Assembly (NCBI RefSeq): GCF_000576595.1
Contig: NZ_AWSA01000007.1
Coordinates: 1-64,000 of the forward strand
DNA: 64,000 nucleotides
Reading direction: 5' to 3'
Source of the DNA: Intrasporangium oryzae NRRL B-24470
GTDB taxonomy: Bacteria; Actinomycetota; Actinomycetes; Actinomycetales; Dermatophilaceae
The notes beneath the pieces were generated by a model. The model ran no database searches. It saw nothing but the letters and a program-made list of their open reading frames with translations, and was not told where the DNA came from. Shown here piece by piece: positions 36,625 through 45,529 of this stretch (position 1 is its first letter; each line of letters starts with the position of its first letter). The translations under genes were made by a program, and so were the position numbers.

Positions 36625-38052
36625 GTGACGTTCCGTGAGTTCCTGAGTGTGCTACGTGCGCGCTGGAGACTCGTTGCCGCGAGTCTTCTCGTCGTGCTCG
36701 CCGGCACCGCCCTGTCGACGATGGCGACCACGCCCGTCTACGAGGCCGTGGCCAAGGTCTACCTGTCGACCCAGAAGCCCGCGACGGCCAAGGGCGACCA
36801 GAGCGACTACGCCGTGTCCATCACGCGCCAGGACCTCAACACCTTTGTCGAGGTCCTCACCTCGGAGACGGTGCTCGTGCCGCTCCGCCAGCGGCTCGGG
36901 CTGCCGCCCGGTGCCGGGGTCGACGTCAGCGCCACCATCTCCGAGCTGACCAACGTCCTCGAGATCCGAGCCACGAGCTCCAACCCCGAGCAGGCGGCGC
37001 TGATCGCCAACACTGCCGGCCCCGTCCTCGCCGAGGCCGCCCAGCAGTTCTCCCCCCTGCTGGCCAACTCCGGCCAGGCCGTCGAGTCGAAGGCCATCTC
37101 GGCCGCCGTGGTGCCCGGCTCCCCGAAGAGCCCCAACGCCAAGCGCAACCTTGCCCTCGGCCTCCTGGCCGGACTCGCGGCCGGCATCGGTCTCGCCCTG
37201 CTGCGCCACGTGTCCGATACGAAGATCCGGGGCGAGGACGACGTCAAGAAGCTCTCCGACCGGCCGATCCTCGGGACGCTCCCCCTCGTGCGCAACACCC
37301 CCGGGTCGGTCCTCTCTCTCGAGACCGCGCCGCACAGCCACCACGCCGAGGCGATCCGGCGGCTGCGCACCAACCTGCTCTTCGTCGACGTCACGACCCA
37401 GGGCCACTCGTTCGTCGTGACCTCCTCCAACCCGGGCGAGGGCAAGACGACGACGACGGTCAACCTCGCCCTCGCGATGGCCGATGCCGGCTCGCGGGTG
37501 CTCCTGCTCGACGGCGACCTGCGCAACCCCTCCGTCGCCAAGTCGATGGGGCTCGAGGGGAGCGTCGGGCTGACGACGATCCTGCTCGGGCGGGCCGAGC
37601 CGGGTGACGTCATCCAGCAGTGGCGCGACACGAGCCTCTACGTCCTCGCCGCCGGGCAGATCCCGCCCAACCCGAGTGAGCTGCTCGGCTCGGAGGCGAT
37701 GTCGCAGCTCTTCCAGAAGCTCTCCCAGGACTTCGACTTCATCCTCGTCGACAGCCCGCCGATCAACCCGGTCATCGACGCGGTCCTACTCAACCGGCTC
37801 ACCCGCGGCCTCGTCATGGTGGTCGCCGCGGACCGCACGCGCCGCAAGGACCTCGAGAACGCCCTGCACGCCCTCGACACGGTCGACGTCGCCGTCTCCG
37901 GCTTCGCCCTCAACCTCGCGACGGGCGGGGCCGACAGCTCCTACAAGTACGGCACCTACGGCTACGGCCAGACCGCGGCGCTCCACACCCAGCCGGTCTC
38001 CCGCCGGGGCACCCGAAAGTCCTCCATCCGGCTGGGGCGCAAGAGCGCCTGA
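36625..38052 (+). CDS. Wzz-type chain-length regulator fused to BY-kinase
   Basis: This 475-residue membrane protein controls polysaccharide polymerisation and export. The N-terminal Wzz domain is flanked by a helix near 17-35 (LVAASLLVVLAGTALST) and another near 172-190. The cytoplasmic tyrosine kinase follows: Walker A SSNPGEGKTTTTVNLA near 270, Walker A' LLLDGDLRNPS, and Walker B FILVDSPP. The C-terminal Tyr-rich YKYGTYGYGQ is the autophosphorylation cluster. The GTG start has a GAGGGGGG run upstream. The LMW phosphatase 136 bp downstream is its likely partner. Confidence 0.92.
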   Translation: MTFREFLSVLRARWRLVAASLLVVLAGTALSTMATTPVYEAVAKVYLSTQKPATAKGDQSDYAVSITRQDLNTFVEVLTSETVLVPLRQRLGLPPGAGVDVSATISELTNVLEIRATSSNPEQAALIANTAGPVLAEAAQQFSPLLANSGQAVESKAISAAVVPGSPKSPNAKRNLALGLLAGLAAGIGLALLRHVSDTKIRGEDDVKKLSDRPILGTLPLVRNTPGSVLSLETAPHSHHAEAIRRLRTNLLFVDVTTQGHSFVVTSSNPGEGKTTTTVNLALAMADAGSRVLLLDGDLRNPSVAKSMGLEGSVGLTTILLGRAEPGDVIQQWRDTSLYVLAAGQIPPNPSELLGSEAMSQLFQKLSQDFDFILVDSPPINPVIDAVLLNRLTRGLVMVVAADRTRRKDLENALHALDTVDVAVSGFALNLATGGADSSYKYGTYGYGQTAALHTQPVSRRGTRKSSIRLGRKSA

Positions 38053-38127
38053 GACGTATGCCGGCCCGCCACGCCCGCGCAGGGTGCCGCGACGCCGCGG
38101 TGACGGGTCCACCGCCATGAGCGGCCT

Positions 38128-38156
38128 TTGACACCACGCGGCTCGGCGGTGATGCT
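38128..38156 (+). promoter_or_regulatory. Promoter of the LMW phosphatase gene
   Basis: A perfect -35 TTGACA (38128-38133) is followed after 17 bp by GATGCT (38151-38156), a one-off match to TANNNT. The ATG at 38189 is 32 nt further on, with a GGGGGTGGGG purine run just upstream. The phosphatase pair can therefore be expressed apart from the kinase. Confidence 0.55.
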
Positions 38157-38188
38157 GACGCTGGGACAGGAACGAACGGGGGTGGGGC

Positions 38189-38761
38189 ATGCCCGATGAT
38201 CTCGGCCGCTTCTCGGTGGTCATGGTGTGCACGGGCAACATCTGCCGGTCACCCGCCGCGGAGCGTCTCGCCGCGCTCAGCTGGGGTGACCCGAGCACGC
38301 TCGTCGTCTCGAGCGTTGGCGTGCGCGCGATGGTCGGTGAGCCGATCAGCCTGCCCATGGCCCACCTGCTCGAGAGTCACGGGGCCTACTCCGGCGAGTT
38401 CGCGGCCCGGCAGGTCAGCCCCGCGCTGCTCCGGGACGCCGACCTCGTCCTCGGGATGACCCGCCGGCACCGCCGGGCCGTCCTCGAGGTGTTCCCGGCG
38501 GCGACCCGCCGTACCTTCACGCTGCGCGAGTTCGCCCGCCTCGCCGCGGCCTCCGAGCACGACCTCCCCGACGCCGACGGCCAGGAGCCCCTGGCTGCGC
38601 TCGTCTCGGCCGCGGTCCAGCACCGAGGACCCCTCACCGACCCGGCTGCTGACGACATCCGCGACCCGTACGGCCACGAGGCCGATGTCTACGAGGAGGC
38701 CTTCGAGGCGATCCGCGAGAGCGTCGACACGGTCGCCGGGGTCCTGCGCCGGGTGACGTGA
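38189..38761 (+). CDS. Low-molecular-weight protein tyrosine phosphatase
   Basis: This 190-residue phosphatase has the P-loop VCTGNICRSPAAE (Cys-x5-Arg) at residues 14-26 and the general-acid Asp in DDIRDPYG near 150. It most likely dephosphorylates the Tyr-rich tail of the adjacent BY-kinase (Wzb/Wzc pairing), which cycles polysaccharide export. The protein is about 40 residues longer than the simplest family members because of an insertion around 110-140. GTGA overlap with the PAP2 gene. Confidence 0.92.
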   Translation: MPDDLGRFSVVMVCTGNICRSPAAERLAALSWGDPSTLVVSSVGVRAMVGEPISLPMAHLLESHGAYSGEFAARQVSPALLRDADLVLGMTRRHRRAVLEVFPAATRRTFTLREFARLAAASEHDLPDADGQEPLAALVSAAVQHRGPLTDPAADDIRDPYGHEADVYEEAFEAIRESVDTVAGVLRRVT

Positions 38762-39432
38762 GACCGGTCGAGCGACTCCCCAGGCCGAGCCGACCCGCCC
38801 TGGCCGTCCTCGGCCTCGCCTGCCTGGTGGCCTTCCTCGTCGTCCTCGTCGTGGCAGTGCGGACGCGACCGGGCCAGCGCCTCGACGAGCTGCTCTTCGG
38901 GGTCGTGCTCAACACGCTCCCGCCGGGCCTGCGCCTCGCGCTCGACGAGTTCGCCCGCCGGTGGGCCATCGTCGTGCTCGCCCCGCTGACCGCGGCCCTC
39001 GCCGTCACGGCCCTGCTCCGGCGTCGCCGGCGGGGCGCGGTGCTCGCGCTCGCCCTGCCTGTCGTCGTCGCCCCGGTGACGCTGTGGATGCGGGACGCGG
39101 GAGTCGTCCGCCCGTCGTTGGGCGTGGGCGGCTATGCCCACAACACGTTCCCGTCCGTCCACGCGGCCGCGGTCTTCTCGCTCCTCGTCGGCCTGCTGGC
39201 GGTCTGGCCCGTCCGCCTCGAGCGGTGGCACATCGCGCTGCTTGCGGGCGTGGCGGCGCTGGCGGGTCTCGGGAACGTCGCGTGGTACGCCCACCGGCCG
39301 GCCGACGTCACCGGGTCGTTCCTCCTGGTCGCCGGGGCGGCCCTCTGCGGCTGGGCGCTGCTCGACCCCCGGCCCCACCGCCCCACGGTCTCCCGGCGCG
39401 ACCGGGAGCGCCAGCGCGTTCCCGACGGATGA
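38758..39432 (+). CDS. PAP2-family membrane phosphatase
   Basis: This 224-residue membrane protein has about six helices. Phosphatase motifs are degenerate but recognisable: RDAGVVRPS, YAHNTFPSVHAAAVF (PSxH) and WYAHRPADV (HRxxD). Such enzymes dephosphorylate lipid pyrophosphates or phosphates, for example undecaprenyl pyrophosphate released by polymerisation. The GTG start overlaps the LMW phosphatase stop. It converges on a glycosyltransferase, with a short hairpin at 39438-39451. Confidence 0.8.
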   Translation: MRPVERLPRPSRPALAVLGLACLVAFLVVLVVAVRTRPGQRLDELLFGVVLNTLPPGLRLALDEFARRWAIVVLAPLTAALAVTALLRRRRRGAVLALALPVVVAPVTLWMRDAGVVRPSLGVGGYAHNTFPSVHAAAVFSLLVGLLAVWPVRLERWHIALLAGVAALAGLGNVAWYAHRPADVTGSFLLVAGAALCGWALLDPRPHRPTVSRRDRERQRVPDG

Positions 39433-39437
39433 CCGCC

Positions 39438-39451
39438 GGCCCCTTCGGGCC
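39438..39451. terminator. Short hairpin between convergent genes
   Basis: GGCCC (39438-39442) pairs with GGGCC (39447-39451) around a CTTC loop, just after the PAP2 stop. The stem is only five base pairs, so a terminator role is tentative. Confidence 0.3.
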
Positions 39452-39500
39452 ACACCACGTCCGCGGCCTCAGACCGCGCCCTCCTACCGCGACCGCGGGC

Positions 39501-40550
39501 TCAGACGAGCGACGCCCAGACTGCGGCGTGCCCAGCCGCGGCGCGCTCCCACGTGAACTCGGCGGCCCGGGTGCGTCCGCGTGCGGCCATCTCCCGCACC
39601 GCAAAGTCGTCCGAGAGGGCCCACAGCGTGCCCTCGACGATCTGCTCCACCGTCGGCTCGACGAGCATCCCGCCGTCGCCGACGACCTCGGGCAGCGAGC
39701 TGGTGCGGGCGGCCACCACGGGCACGCCGGCCGCCATGGCCTCGAGGGCGGGGAGGCCGAACCCCTCGTAGAGGGAGGGGACGAGCACCGCCGAGGCAGC
39801 GGCATACAGGCCGGCGATGGTCGCGTCGGGCACCCGTCCGACCAGGCGCACCCCGGGGAGCCCGCCGAAGAGCGCGGTCCGCTTCGGATGCTCGGGCCCC
39901 GCGAGGACGAGGGTGACATCGGGGCGGGCGGAGCGGATCCGCGGCCACGCCTCGGCGAGGCCCTCGAGGTTCTTGCGACGCGACACACCTCCCGCGGTGA
40001 GGACATAGGGGCCGGTGATCCCGAGCGCCTCGAGCTCCTCGGAGCCCAGCGGGACGGCGTCGAGGTAGCGGGGGTCGACGCCGTTGTGGACGACGTGCGG
40101 CGGGTCGATGCCGAGCAGGTCGACAGCCTCCCCGGCGCTGAACGCCGAGACGCAGATGACCGCCGCGGCCCGCCTCGCCTCCTGCGCAGCCGCGGGGACG
40201 GGTGCGGACTCGTCGGGGAACTTCCACGCGACGACGTCGTGGAGCGTGATGACGTCGAGGTGCGGAGAGGGCGGCAGCTCGAGGCCCATCCGGTGGACGA
40301 CTCCCCCGCGCGGGTAGAGGGCTCGTCCCACGGCACGACGGCTGCGGGTCGACGCTCCCGCCAGCCAGCCCATCGGCAGGCGTCGGTTGCCGGGAAGGGG
40401 CGAGCGCAGGGACCGGACGACGAGCCGGTCCACGGACCACGAGCCGTGGGCCGCGAGCGCCGCGGCGGCGCGCGAGGCGACCTGCTCCTCGTACACCTGG
40501 GCGCCCATGGGCACAGCGGTCGCGGCACCGGTGATCGTCAAGCGCGGCAT
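39501..40550 (-). CDS. Glycosyltransferase family 4 (mannosyltransferase-like)
   Basis: This 349-residue GT4 enzyme has ITLHDVVAWKFPDE in the acceptor domain, then VVHNGVDPRYLDAV, YVLTAGGVSRRKNLEGLAEA and LVPSLYEGFGLPALEAMAAGVPVVAARTSSLPEVVGDGG. This is the common bacterial mannosyl/rhamnosyltransferase pattern. ATG 40550 has GGAAGG 7 nt upstream. A minus-strand TAGGAT (40591-40586) is a likely -10. It is monocistronic and divergent from the next glycosyltransferase. Confidence 0.88.
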   Translation of the reverse strand: MPRLTITGAATAVPMGAQVYEEQVASRAAAALAAHGSWSVDRLVVRSLRSPLPGNRRLPMGWLAGASTRSRRAVGRALYPRGGVVHRMGLELPPSPHLDVITLHDVVAWKFPDESAPVPAAAQEARRAAAVICVSAFSAGEAVDLLGIDPPHVVHNGVDPRYLDAVPLGSEELEALGITGPYVLTAGGVSRRKNLEGLAEAWPRIRSARPDVTLVLAGPEHPKRTALFGGLPGVRLVGRVPDATIAGLYAAASAVLVPSLYEGFGLPALEAMAAGVPVVAARTSSLPEVVGDGGMLVEPTVEQIVEGTLWALSDDFAVREMAARGRTRAAEFTWERAAAGHAAVWASLV

Positions 40551-40605
40551 GGCACCTTCCGTCGTGGGCTCGGGGGGCTGCTGGCATCCTAGGGGGCGCA
40601 CGAGA

Positions 40606-40633
40606 GGACACCGGCAGGACACCGGCAGGACAT
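40606..40633 (+). repeat. 11-bp tandem repeat in a glycosyltransferase leader
   Basis: GGACACCGGCA occurs at 40606-40616 and 40617-40627, with a partial third copy (GGACA) from 40628. It lies 20-47 nt upstream of the GTG at 40653, just before the ribosome site. It may alter leader spacing; no function is known. Confidence 0.6.
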
Positions 40634-40652
40634 CGAGAGGAGGAGGGCCACC

Positions 40653-41864
40653 GTGGCAGCCGCACGACGCATCGCCCTCGTCTCGTCGTCCTACCGCCCC
40701 CACCCTGGCGGGGTGGAGGAGCACGTGCGTCACGTCGCCCGGGAGCTGCAGCGAGCCGGGCACGAGGTCGTCGTCTGGACCGTCGACCGCGGCGAGCACC
40801 TCGGCACGCGGTCCGTCGACGGGATCGAGGTCCGCTACCTGCCGACGCCCCTGCCCGCGCGGACGCCTCGGGCGCTCGTGTCGTATGCCGCCCGCTCCCC
40901 TCGGGCGTGGGCGGCCTGGTTCCGCGCCTACCGCGAGTTCCGGCCCGACGTGCTCCACGTGCAGTGCTTCGGTCCCAACGGGCTCTACGCGCTCGCCCTC
41001 CACCACCTGACCCGCACGCCGCTCGTGGTCAGCTCGCACGGGGAGACCTTCGGCGACGACCACGACGTCTTCGCCGAGAGCGACCTCCTCCGGGCCGGCC
41101 TGCGGCATGCGCTGACGCGCGCGGCGGCGGTGACGGGGTGCTCGAGCTACGTGCTCGACGACCTGCGTGACCGGTTCGGCCTCGCAGACGGGCTGGTCGT
41201 GCCCAACGGGATCGAGCTCGACGAGGTCGTCCGGCCGGTGCGTCCCGACTGGTGGCCGAGGGGGGCCGCCGTTGGGACGCCGGTCGGGACGGGCAGCACC
41301 GCCCGTGACGGCGCGCCCCACGTCGTCCTCGGCGTCGGGCGCGTCGAGCACAACAAGGGTTTCGACCTGCTCCTGCGCGCGGCGGCCGACCTGCCGGCGA
41401 CGACCCACGTCGTCGTCGGCGGCGAGGGCAGCCAGCGTCAGGCGCTCCAGACGCTCGCGGCGGATCTCGGTCTCTCCGAGCGGGTCCACTTTCCCGGGCG
41501 GCTGTCGCGGGCCGAGGTCGCCGGTGCGATGGCGCAGGCCGACGTCCTCGCCGTGCCGAGCCGCCGGGAGGCCTTCGGGATCGTCGCCCTCGAGGCGTGG
41601 CGCGGTGGGACCCCGCTCGTCATGACGTCGAGGGGGGGCGCGCGGGACTTCGTCCATGACGGCGTCGACGGGCTCCTCGTCGACCCGACCGATGTTCCTG
41701 CGCTCACGCGCGCGATCCGCGAGGTCCTCTCCGACCCGGGTCGCGGCCAGGGGCTCAGCGAGGCAGGACGACGGTCGGTGACGGCATACACCTGGGACCG
41801 CGTCGCACGCGACTACGAAGGCATCTACGACACGGTCCTCGGCGCGTCCGTCGATCGGGCCTGA
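40653..41864 (+). CDS. Glycosyltransferase family 4
   Basis: This 403-residue GT4 enzyme begins RRIALVSSSYRPHPGGVEEHVRHV, a classic acceptor-domain start. VSSHGETF, VVPNGIEL, VVLGVGRVEHNKGFDLLL and SRREAFGIVALEAWRGGTPLVMT follow. The GTG start has a strong GAGAGGAGGAGGG upstream. Its TGA directly abuts the convergent flippase stop (TGATCA), so there is no intergenic DNA. Probably one step in repeat-unit assembly. Confidence 0.88.
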   Translation: MAAARRIALVSSSYRPHPGGVEEHVRHVARELQRAGHEVVVWTVDRGEHLGTRSVDGIEVRYLPTPLPARTPRALVSYAARSPRAWAAWFRAYREFRPDVLHVQCFGPNGLYALALHHLTRTPLVVSSHGETFGDDHDVFAESDLLRAGLRHALTRAAAVTGCSSYVLDDLRDRFGLADGLVVPNGIELDEVVRPVRPDWWPRGAAVGTPVGTGSTARDGAPHVVLGVGRVEHNKGFDLLLRAAADLPATTHVVVGGEGSQRQALQTLAADLGLSERVHFPGRLSRAEVAGAMAQADVLAVPSRREAFGIVALEAWRGGTPLVMTSRGGARDFVHDGVDGLLVDPTDVPALTRAIREVLSDPGRGQGLSEAGRRSVTAYTWDRVARDYEGIYDTVLGASVDRA

Positions 41865-43430
41865 TCAGCCCTCTTCGCGCCGCTGCGTGACGAGGGAGAG
41901 AAGCGGGCGACCGAACCGCTGGATGCGCGCCCCGAAGGTTCGCGTGATCGATGCCGAGTCCCCGGGTGTGAGACCGGACCGCGTGAGGCGCAGGAGGGCG
42001 AGCATCCCGACCGCACCCACGAGGGCCGCGACGACGGCGGGCAGGAGCCCGAAGCCGAGCGTGCGTGCAATGAACCACGAGGCGACGCAGACGAGGGCGC
42101 CCAGCACTGCCGGCAGGGACTGCCCGGCGACATCGCGCCAGGTCAGGTCGAGCAGCTCGATCTCACGCCGCATGAGGATGAGGAGTCGGGTGGCGGCCGA
42201 GCCGACGTTGGCGATCACCGCGCCCCACACATCGATGAAGGGGATGAGCGTGACCGCGAGCACCACGTCGACGACGAGGGCGATGATGTTCGCCCGGAGG
42301 AGCTCACCGGCCGACAGCCGCGAGGTCACGAACGCGGTGACCGGAGTCGCGACGACGAGCAGGCCGCTCGAGATGCCGAGCGCCACGACCAAGGGGGCCG
42401 CGCTGACGTACTGATGCCCGTAGAGCACGGGGACGAGCAGTGCCAGCGCCGCCACGGCGCCCGCAGTGATCACGCCCACGAAGGTGGAGCCGGCCCGCAG
42501 CGTCCGGCGGAAGGCCGATGCCAACGACCCGGCGTCGATCTCGCGCAGGCTCGAGATCGCGGGCACGAGCGGGCCGATGAACGCCTGGGCGGGCGCGAAG
42601 ATGTGCGATGCCAGGCCATAGGCGAGGGCGAAGGCCCCGACTGCGGCCGGTGTCGCGAGCCAGGTCATGAAGAAGATCTCGCTCCGCGACACGACGAGCC
42701 CGCCGATGACCCCGGCGATGGCGGTCGGGATGGTGAAGCGCCAGAACCCGGGCGGGAGCCCGCGCGGCAGACGAGGCTGCAGGACGGCACGCCGGTAGCT
42801 GGGCGAGATCGGGATCAGTCCGAGAGCGACGGACGCGCCACCCACGACGAGGCGGGTGGCCCACACCGCGTCGGGCGTCCCGATCGTGAACACGACCGCC
42901 AGGACGGCGGCCGAGGACGCGAGCGACGAGATGAGCGCGATCTTGGCGCCTGCGGCGGACTTGTTCTCGATCCAGAGGCACGCGGAGGCGCCGTCGAACG
43001 CCGACGGCACGAGGATTCCGAAGACGATCGCCAGGACGAGCATCTGAGGATCGACGTCGGCGACGAGGAAGACCACCAGCGAGAGCAGCGGAGCCGCCAC
43101 GAGGAGTCTGAAGCCCTGGGCGGCGGACAGGAGGTGGCGCAGCTCGTCGCCGCGGCCGGACGCGTGGTATCTCGAGCCGAACTGGATCAGGGCGGTGCCG
43201 AAGCCCAGGGTGATGATCCCACCGGCCACGTCCATGACGGAGCTGAGGAACGCGAGCCGGCCGTAGTCGCTGATGCCGAGCGTCCGCGCCACGACGAGGT
43301 TGACGACGAAGGCCAGGGGAAGCGAGATGAGCGTGTGGATGACGGTCCAGGCCGCACCCCGGACGGCACCGTCCTGCAGCCCCGCTCGGTCGACCGGAGC
43401 CGTCGCCTCCTGCTCGCCGGGATCGGTCAT
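41865..43430 (-). CDS. Polysaccharide flippase (Wzx/MATE-like)
   Basis: This 521-residue membrane protein has about 14 hydrophobic helices, starting AAWTVIHTLISLPLAFVVNLVVARTLGISDYGRLAF, the typical polysaccharide biosynthesis/Wzx N-terminus. It likely flips lipid-linked repeat units across the membrane. It follows the pyruvyltransferase in one leftward operon (ATGA overlap). The cytoplasmic tail (GARIQRFGRPLLSLVTQRREEG) is basic. Confidence 0.88.
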   Translation of the reverse strand: MTDPGEQEATAPVDRAGLQDGAVRGAAWTVIHTLISLPLAFVVNLVVARTLGISDYGRLAFLSSVMDVAGGIITLGFGTALIQFGSRYHASGRGDELRHLLSAAQGFRLLVAAPLLSLVVFLVADVDPQMLVLAIVFGILVPSAFDGASACLWIENKSAAGAKIALISSLASSAAVLAVVFTIGTPDAVWATRLVVGGASVALGLIPISPSYRRAVLQPRLPRGLPPGFWRFTIPTAIAGVIGGLVVSRSEIFFMTWLATPAAVGAFALAYGLASHIFAPAQAFIGPLVPAISSLREIDAGSLASAFRRTLRAGSTFVGVITAGAVAALALLVPVLYGHQYVSAAPLVVALGISSGLLVVATPVTAFVTSRLSAGELLRANIIALVVDVVLAVTLIPFIDVWGAVIANVGSAATRLLILMRREIELLDLTWRDVAGQSLPAVLGALVCVASWFIARTLGFGLLPAVVAALVGAVGMLALLRLTRSGLTPGDSASITRTFGARIQRFGRPLLSLVTQRREEG

Positions 43431-44308
43431 CGACGTCTCCCGGCGAGCAGGGGCAGGTCGCGTGATGCGGGGAAGGCATCCACGGCGGCGGCGAGACGCT
43501 CGACGCTCTCCGACACCCGGTCGCGGTCGGCCCGGGCGGTGAGGGCGACGATGTCGCCGACCGTGGCATCCGCTCGCAGCTCGACGCGCCGCGAGCGGCC
43601 CGGCGTCACGACCGACTCGTGGTCATGGAACTTGAAGGTGTCGCCGATGAGCGGAGGGGTCAGCGTCGCCCACGCCGCCGGGATGTCGTACGAGTCGGCG
43701 ATGACGAGGCCGTGGAGGGAGGTGCTGAGAACGGCCGCGCAGGACGCGATCTCCCGCACGACGTGGTCGGGACCGCGACGGACGTCGATGAACCGGACCG
43801 TCCCGGGGTGTCGGGCCAGGAAGCTGCGCAGCACCGGGTCGCCGTGGTGGTCGGCGTGCGGGATGATCCCGAGCGGCCAGCAGACGACCGGGCGTGGGAG
43901 GACGGTGGCCGCGAGCAGCGCCGGGTCGCCGACGGCCATGCCCCCGGTGAGGCCGAGCCGCTCCCTGGTCCAGTGCCCGCGGACGGCGAGGAACCGGGCG
44001 TTGGGCAGCTCGAGGCGATGGTCGGCGATGAGTCCCGTGCCCCAGACGAGCCCGGAGAAGTCCCGGGGCAGGTGCTCGAGGATGCTGCCGACGCCCACGA
44101 CCTGGGCCCGCTCGGGCGGGACGAGAACGGGGACGACCCCCCGCGGACGGAGCAGCCACGGCGTGAGGGCGTCGCCGAAGTTCGCGTGCCCGTCCCACCA
44201 GTAGGCCCGGACGATCCGCGCGGTCGGAAACGAGCTGCGATGCGCCATCGAGCGGGCCAGCCGTGACACCGCGCGCAGCCGGCGGCGAGTCGGCGAGTCG
44301 TAACGCAT
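43427..44308 (-). CDS. Polysaccharide pyruvyl transferase family protein
   Basis: This 293-residue protein has WWDGHANFGDALTPWLL and SCAAVLSTSLHGLVIADSY, motifs of the CsaB/pyruvyltransferase family, which adds ketal pyruvate from phosphoenolpyruvate to sugars. ATG 44308 is chosen over 44344 because GGGAG sits 5 nt upstream. It is first in a two-gene operon with the flippase, which suggests that repeat units are pyruvylated before export. Some members have other transferase roles. Confidence 0.82.
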   Translation of the reverse strand: MRYDSPTRRRLRAVSRLARSMAHRSSFPTARIVRAYWWDGHANFGDALTPWLLRPRGVVPVLVPPERAQVVGVGSILEHLPRDFSGLVWGTGLIADHRLELPNARFLAVRGHWTRERLGLTGGMAVGDPALLAATVLPRPVVCWPLGIIPHADHHGDPVLRSFLARHPGTVRFIDVRRGPDHVVREIASCAAVLSTSLHGLVIADSYDIPAAWATLTPPLIGDTFKFHDHESVVTPGRSRRVELRADATVGDIVALTARADRDRVSESVERLAAAVDAFPASRDLPLLAGRRR

Positions 44309-44381
44309 GCGCTCTCCCAGATCGTCATTCAGCGGACCGGACACTACCGCACGCCGTGTCTCGGGCCGGTCACGCTCGGGC

Positions 44382-44387
44382 TAGAGT
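44382..44387 (+). promoter_or_regulatory. Probable -10 of the three-glycosyltransferase operon
   Basis: TAGAGT fits TANNNT. It is 35 bp upstream of the GTG at 44423, leaving a leader of about 29 nt with a G-rich ribosome site. No -35 was recognised. Confidence 0.4.
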
Positions 44388-44422
44388 GACAGCGCTCGGG
44401 ATCACGAAGGTTTGGGGGCGGC

Positions 44423-45529
44423 GTGCAGAGGATTCTCTGGTTGAGCAACGAGACTCCCGATCTCCGTGGTCAAGGTGGCCAGCGGCGCCAGTACTTCCAG
44501 ATCCGCGAACTGGTCGAAACCGGTCATGACGTCACCGTTGCCACCCTCGACGGACCGCAGAGTGACGAGAGCGTCAGGCGGCTGGCCGAGGTCGTCCGGC
44601 TCACCTCTCCGGGGCGCCGGTACCTCCCGGACCGCCGGCCCGACGGCATGACCAGAGCCCTCTTCCGCCGGTCGTTCGACCGGGTCGTCATCGCTCATAC
44701 CGAGTCCTGGAGAACGTGGCGACGTGAGCTGCTCAGGCAGGACGCCCCGGTTCTCGTGGACATGCACAACGTGCTCAGCTCGTGGCACGGTCGCCAGTCC
44801 CGCGGCCGGGAGGCCCACGGCTGGGCGAAGGTCGAGGACGAGATCATGCGGCGATCCGCCGCCGTCGCGGTCTGCTCCGCGCGCGAGCTCGACGAGCTGG
44901 CGTCGGGGTCGCGGGCTCAGCATGAGCGGAGGGCGGCGCTCGTCGTGCTCCCCCACGGCGTCGACCCGCGCGAGTGGATCGCAGGACCCGCGCCGAGCGC
45001 CCAGCCCACGATCAAGCTCTTCGGCAACTGGGGATGGGGCCCCAACCGAGCCGGACTCGAGTGGTTCCTCAGAGAAGTCTGGCCGCGGCTCTCCGCCATC
45101 CCGGGCCTGCGATGCGACGTGGCGGGAGCCGGCACCCAGGCCACGTCGGTCGACCCTCGACTCTCGTTCGTCGGCCGAGTCGAGGACCTCTCCCGCTTCC
45201 TGTCCGATGCGTGGGTCGTCGGGGTGCCGGTCCGTGAGGGCGTGGGTGCCCCGGTCAAGTATGCCGAGGCGCTCGTGACGGGCGTCCCCGTCGTCGCGAC
45301 GGGCGATGGGGCGCCCTTGCGGTCGGACTTGGCCACGCTCGTCAGCGACGATCCCGCCGAGTGGACTCGCTGCATCGCCGAGGTCGTCGCACGACCCGAG
45401 CCGGCCCGCGCAGCCGCCGCGGCGGTGAGGCGGTCGGCGCTCGTCGATCTCTCGTGGCACGGCGTCAGCCGGCCGCTCATCGACTGGGTGGCCGATCCGT
45501 GCCCGCAGCCGAGCGGACGGTTCTCGTGA
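44423..45529 (+). CDS. Glycosyltransferase (GT4-like, first of three)
   Basis: This 368-residue protein starts MQRILWLSNETPDLRGQGGQRRQYFQI. LVDMHNVLSSWHG, LFGNWGWGPNRAGLEWFLREVWP and GAPVKYAEALVTGVPVVATGDGA define a glycosyl transferase 1/4 fold. The GPNRAGLEWFLREVWP block resembles glycosyltransferases with tyvelosyl or rhamnosyl-like functions, but the sugar is not determinable. Its stop overlaps the next start (GTGA). Confidence 0.85.
   Translation: MQRILWLSNETPDLRGQGGQRRQYFQIRELVETGHDVTVATLDGPQSDESVRRLAEVVRLTSPGRRYLPDRRPDGMTRALFRRSFDRVVIAHTESWRTWRRELLRQDAPVLVDMHNVLSSWHGRQSRGREAHGWAKVEDEIMRRSAAVAVCSARELDELASGSRAQHERRAALVVLPHGVDPREWIAGPAPSAQPTIKLFGNWGWGPNRAGLEWFLREVWPRLSAIPGLRCDVAGAGTQATSVDPRLSFVGRVEDLSRFLSDAWVVGVPVREGVGAPVKYAEALVTGVPVVATGDGAPLRSDLATLVSDDPAEWTRCIAEVVARPEPARAAAAAVRRSALVDLSWHGVSRPLIDWVADPCPQPSGRFS

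Noticed and set aside
44308-44344. Longer start (44344) for the pyruvyltransferase
   Set aside because: No ribosome site there, whereas GGGAG lies just before ATG 44308.
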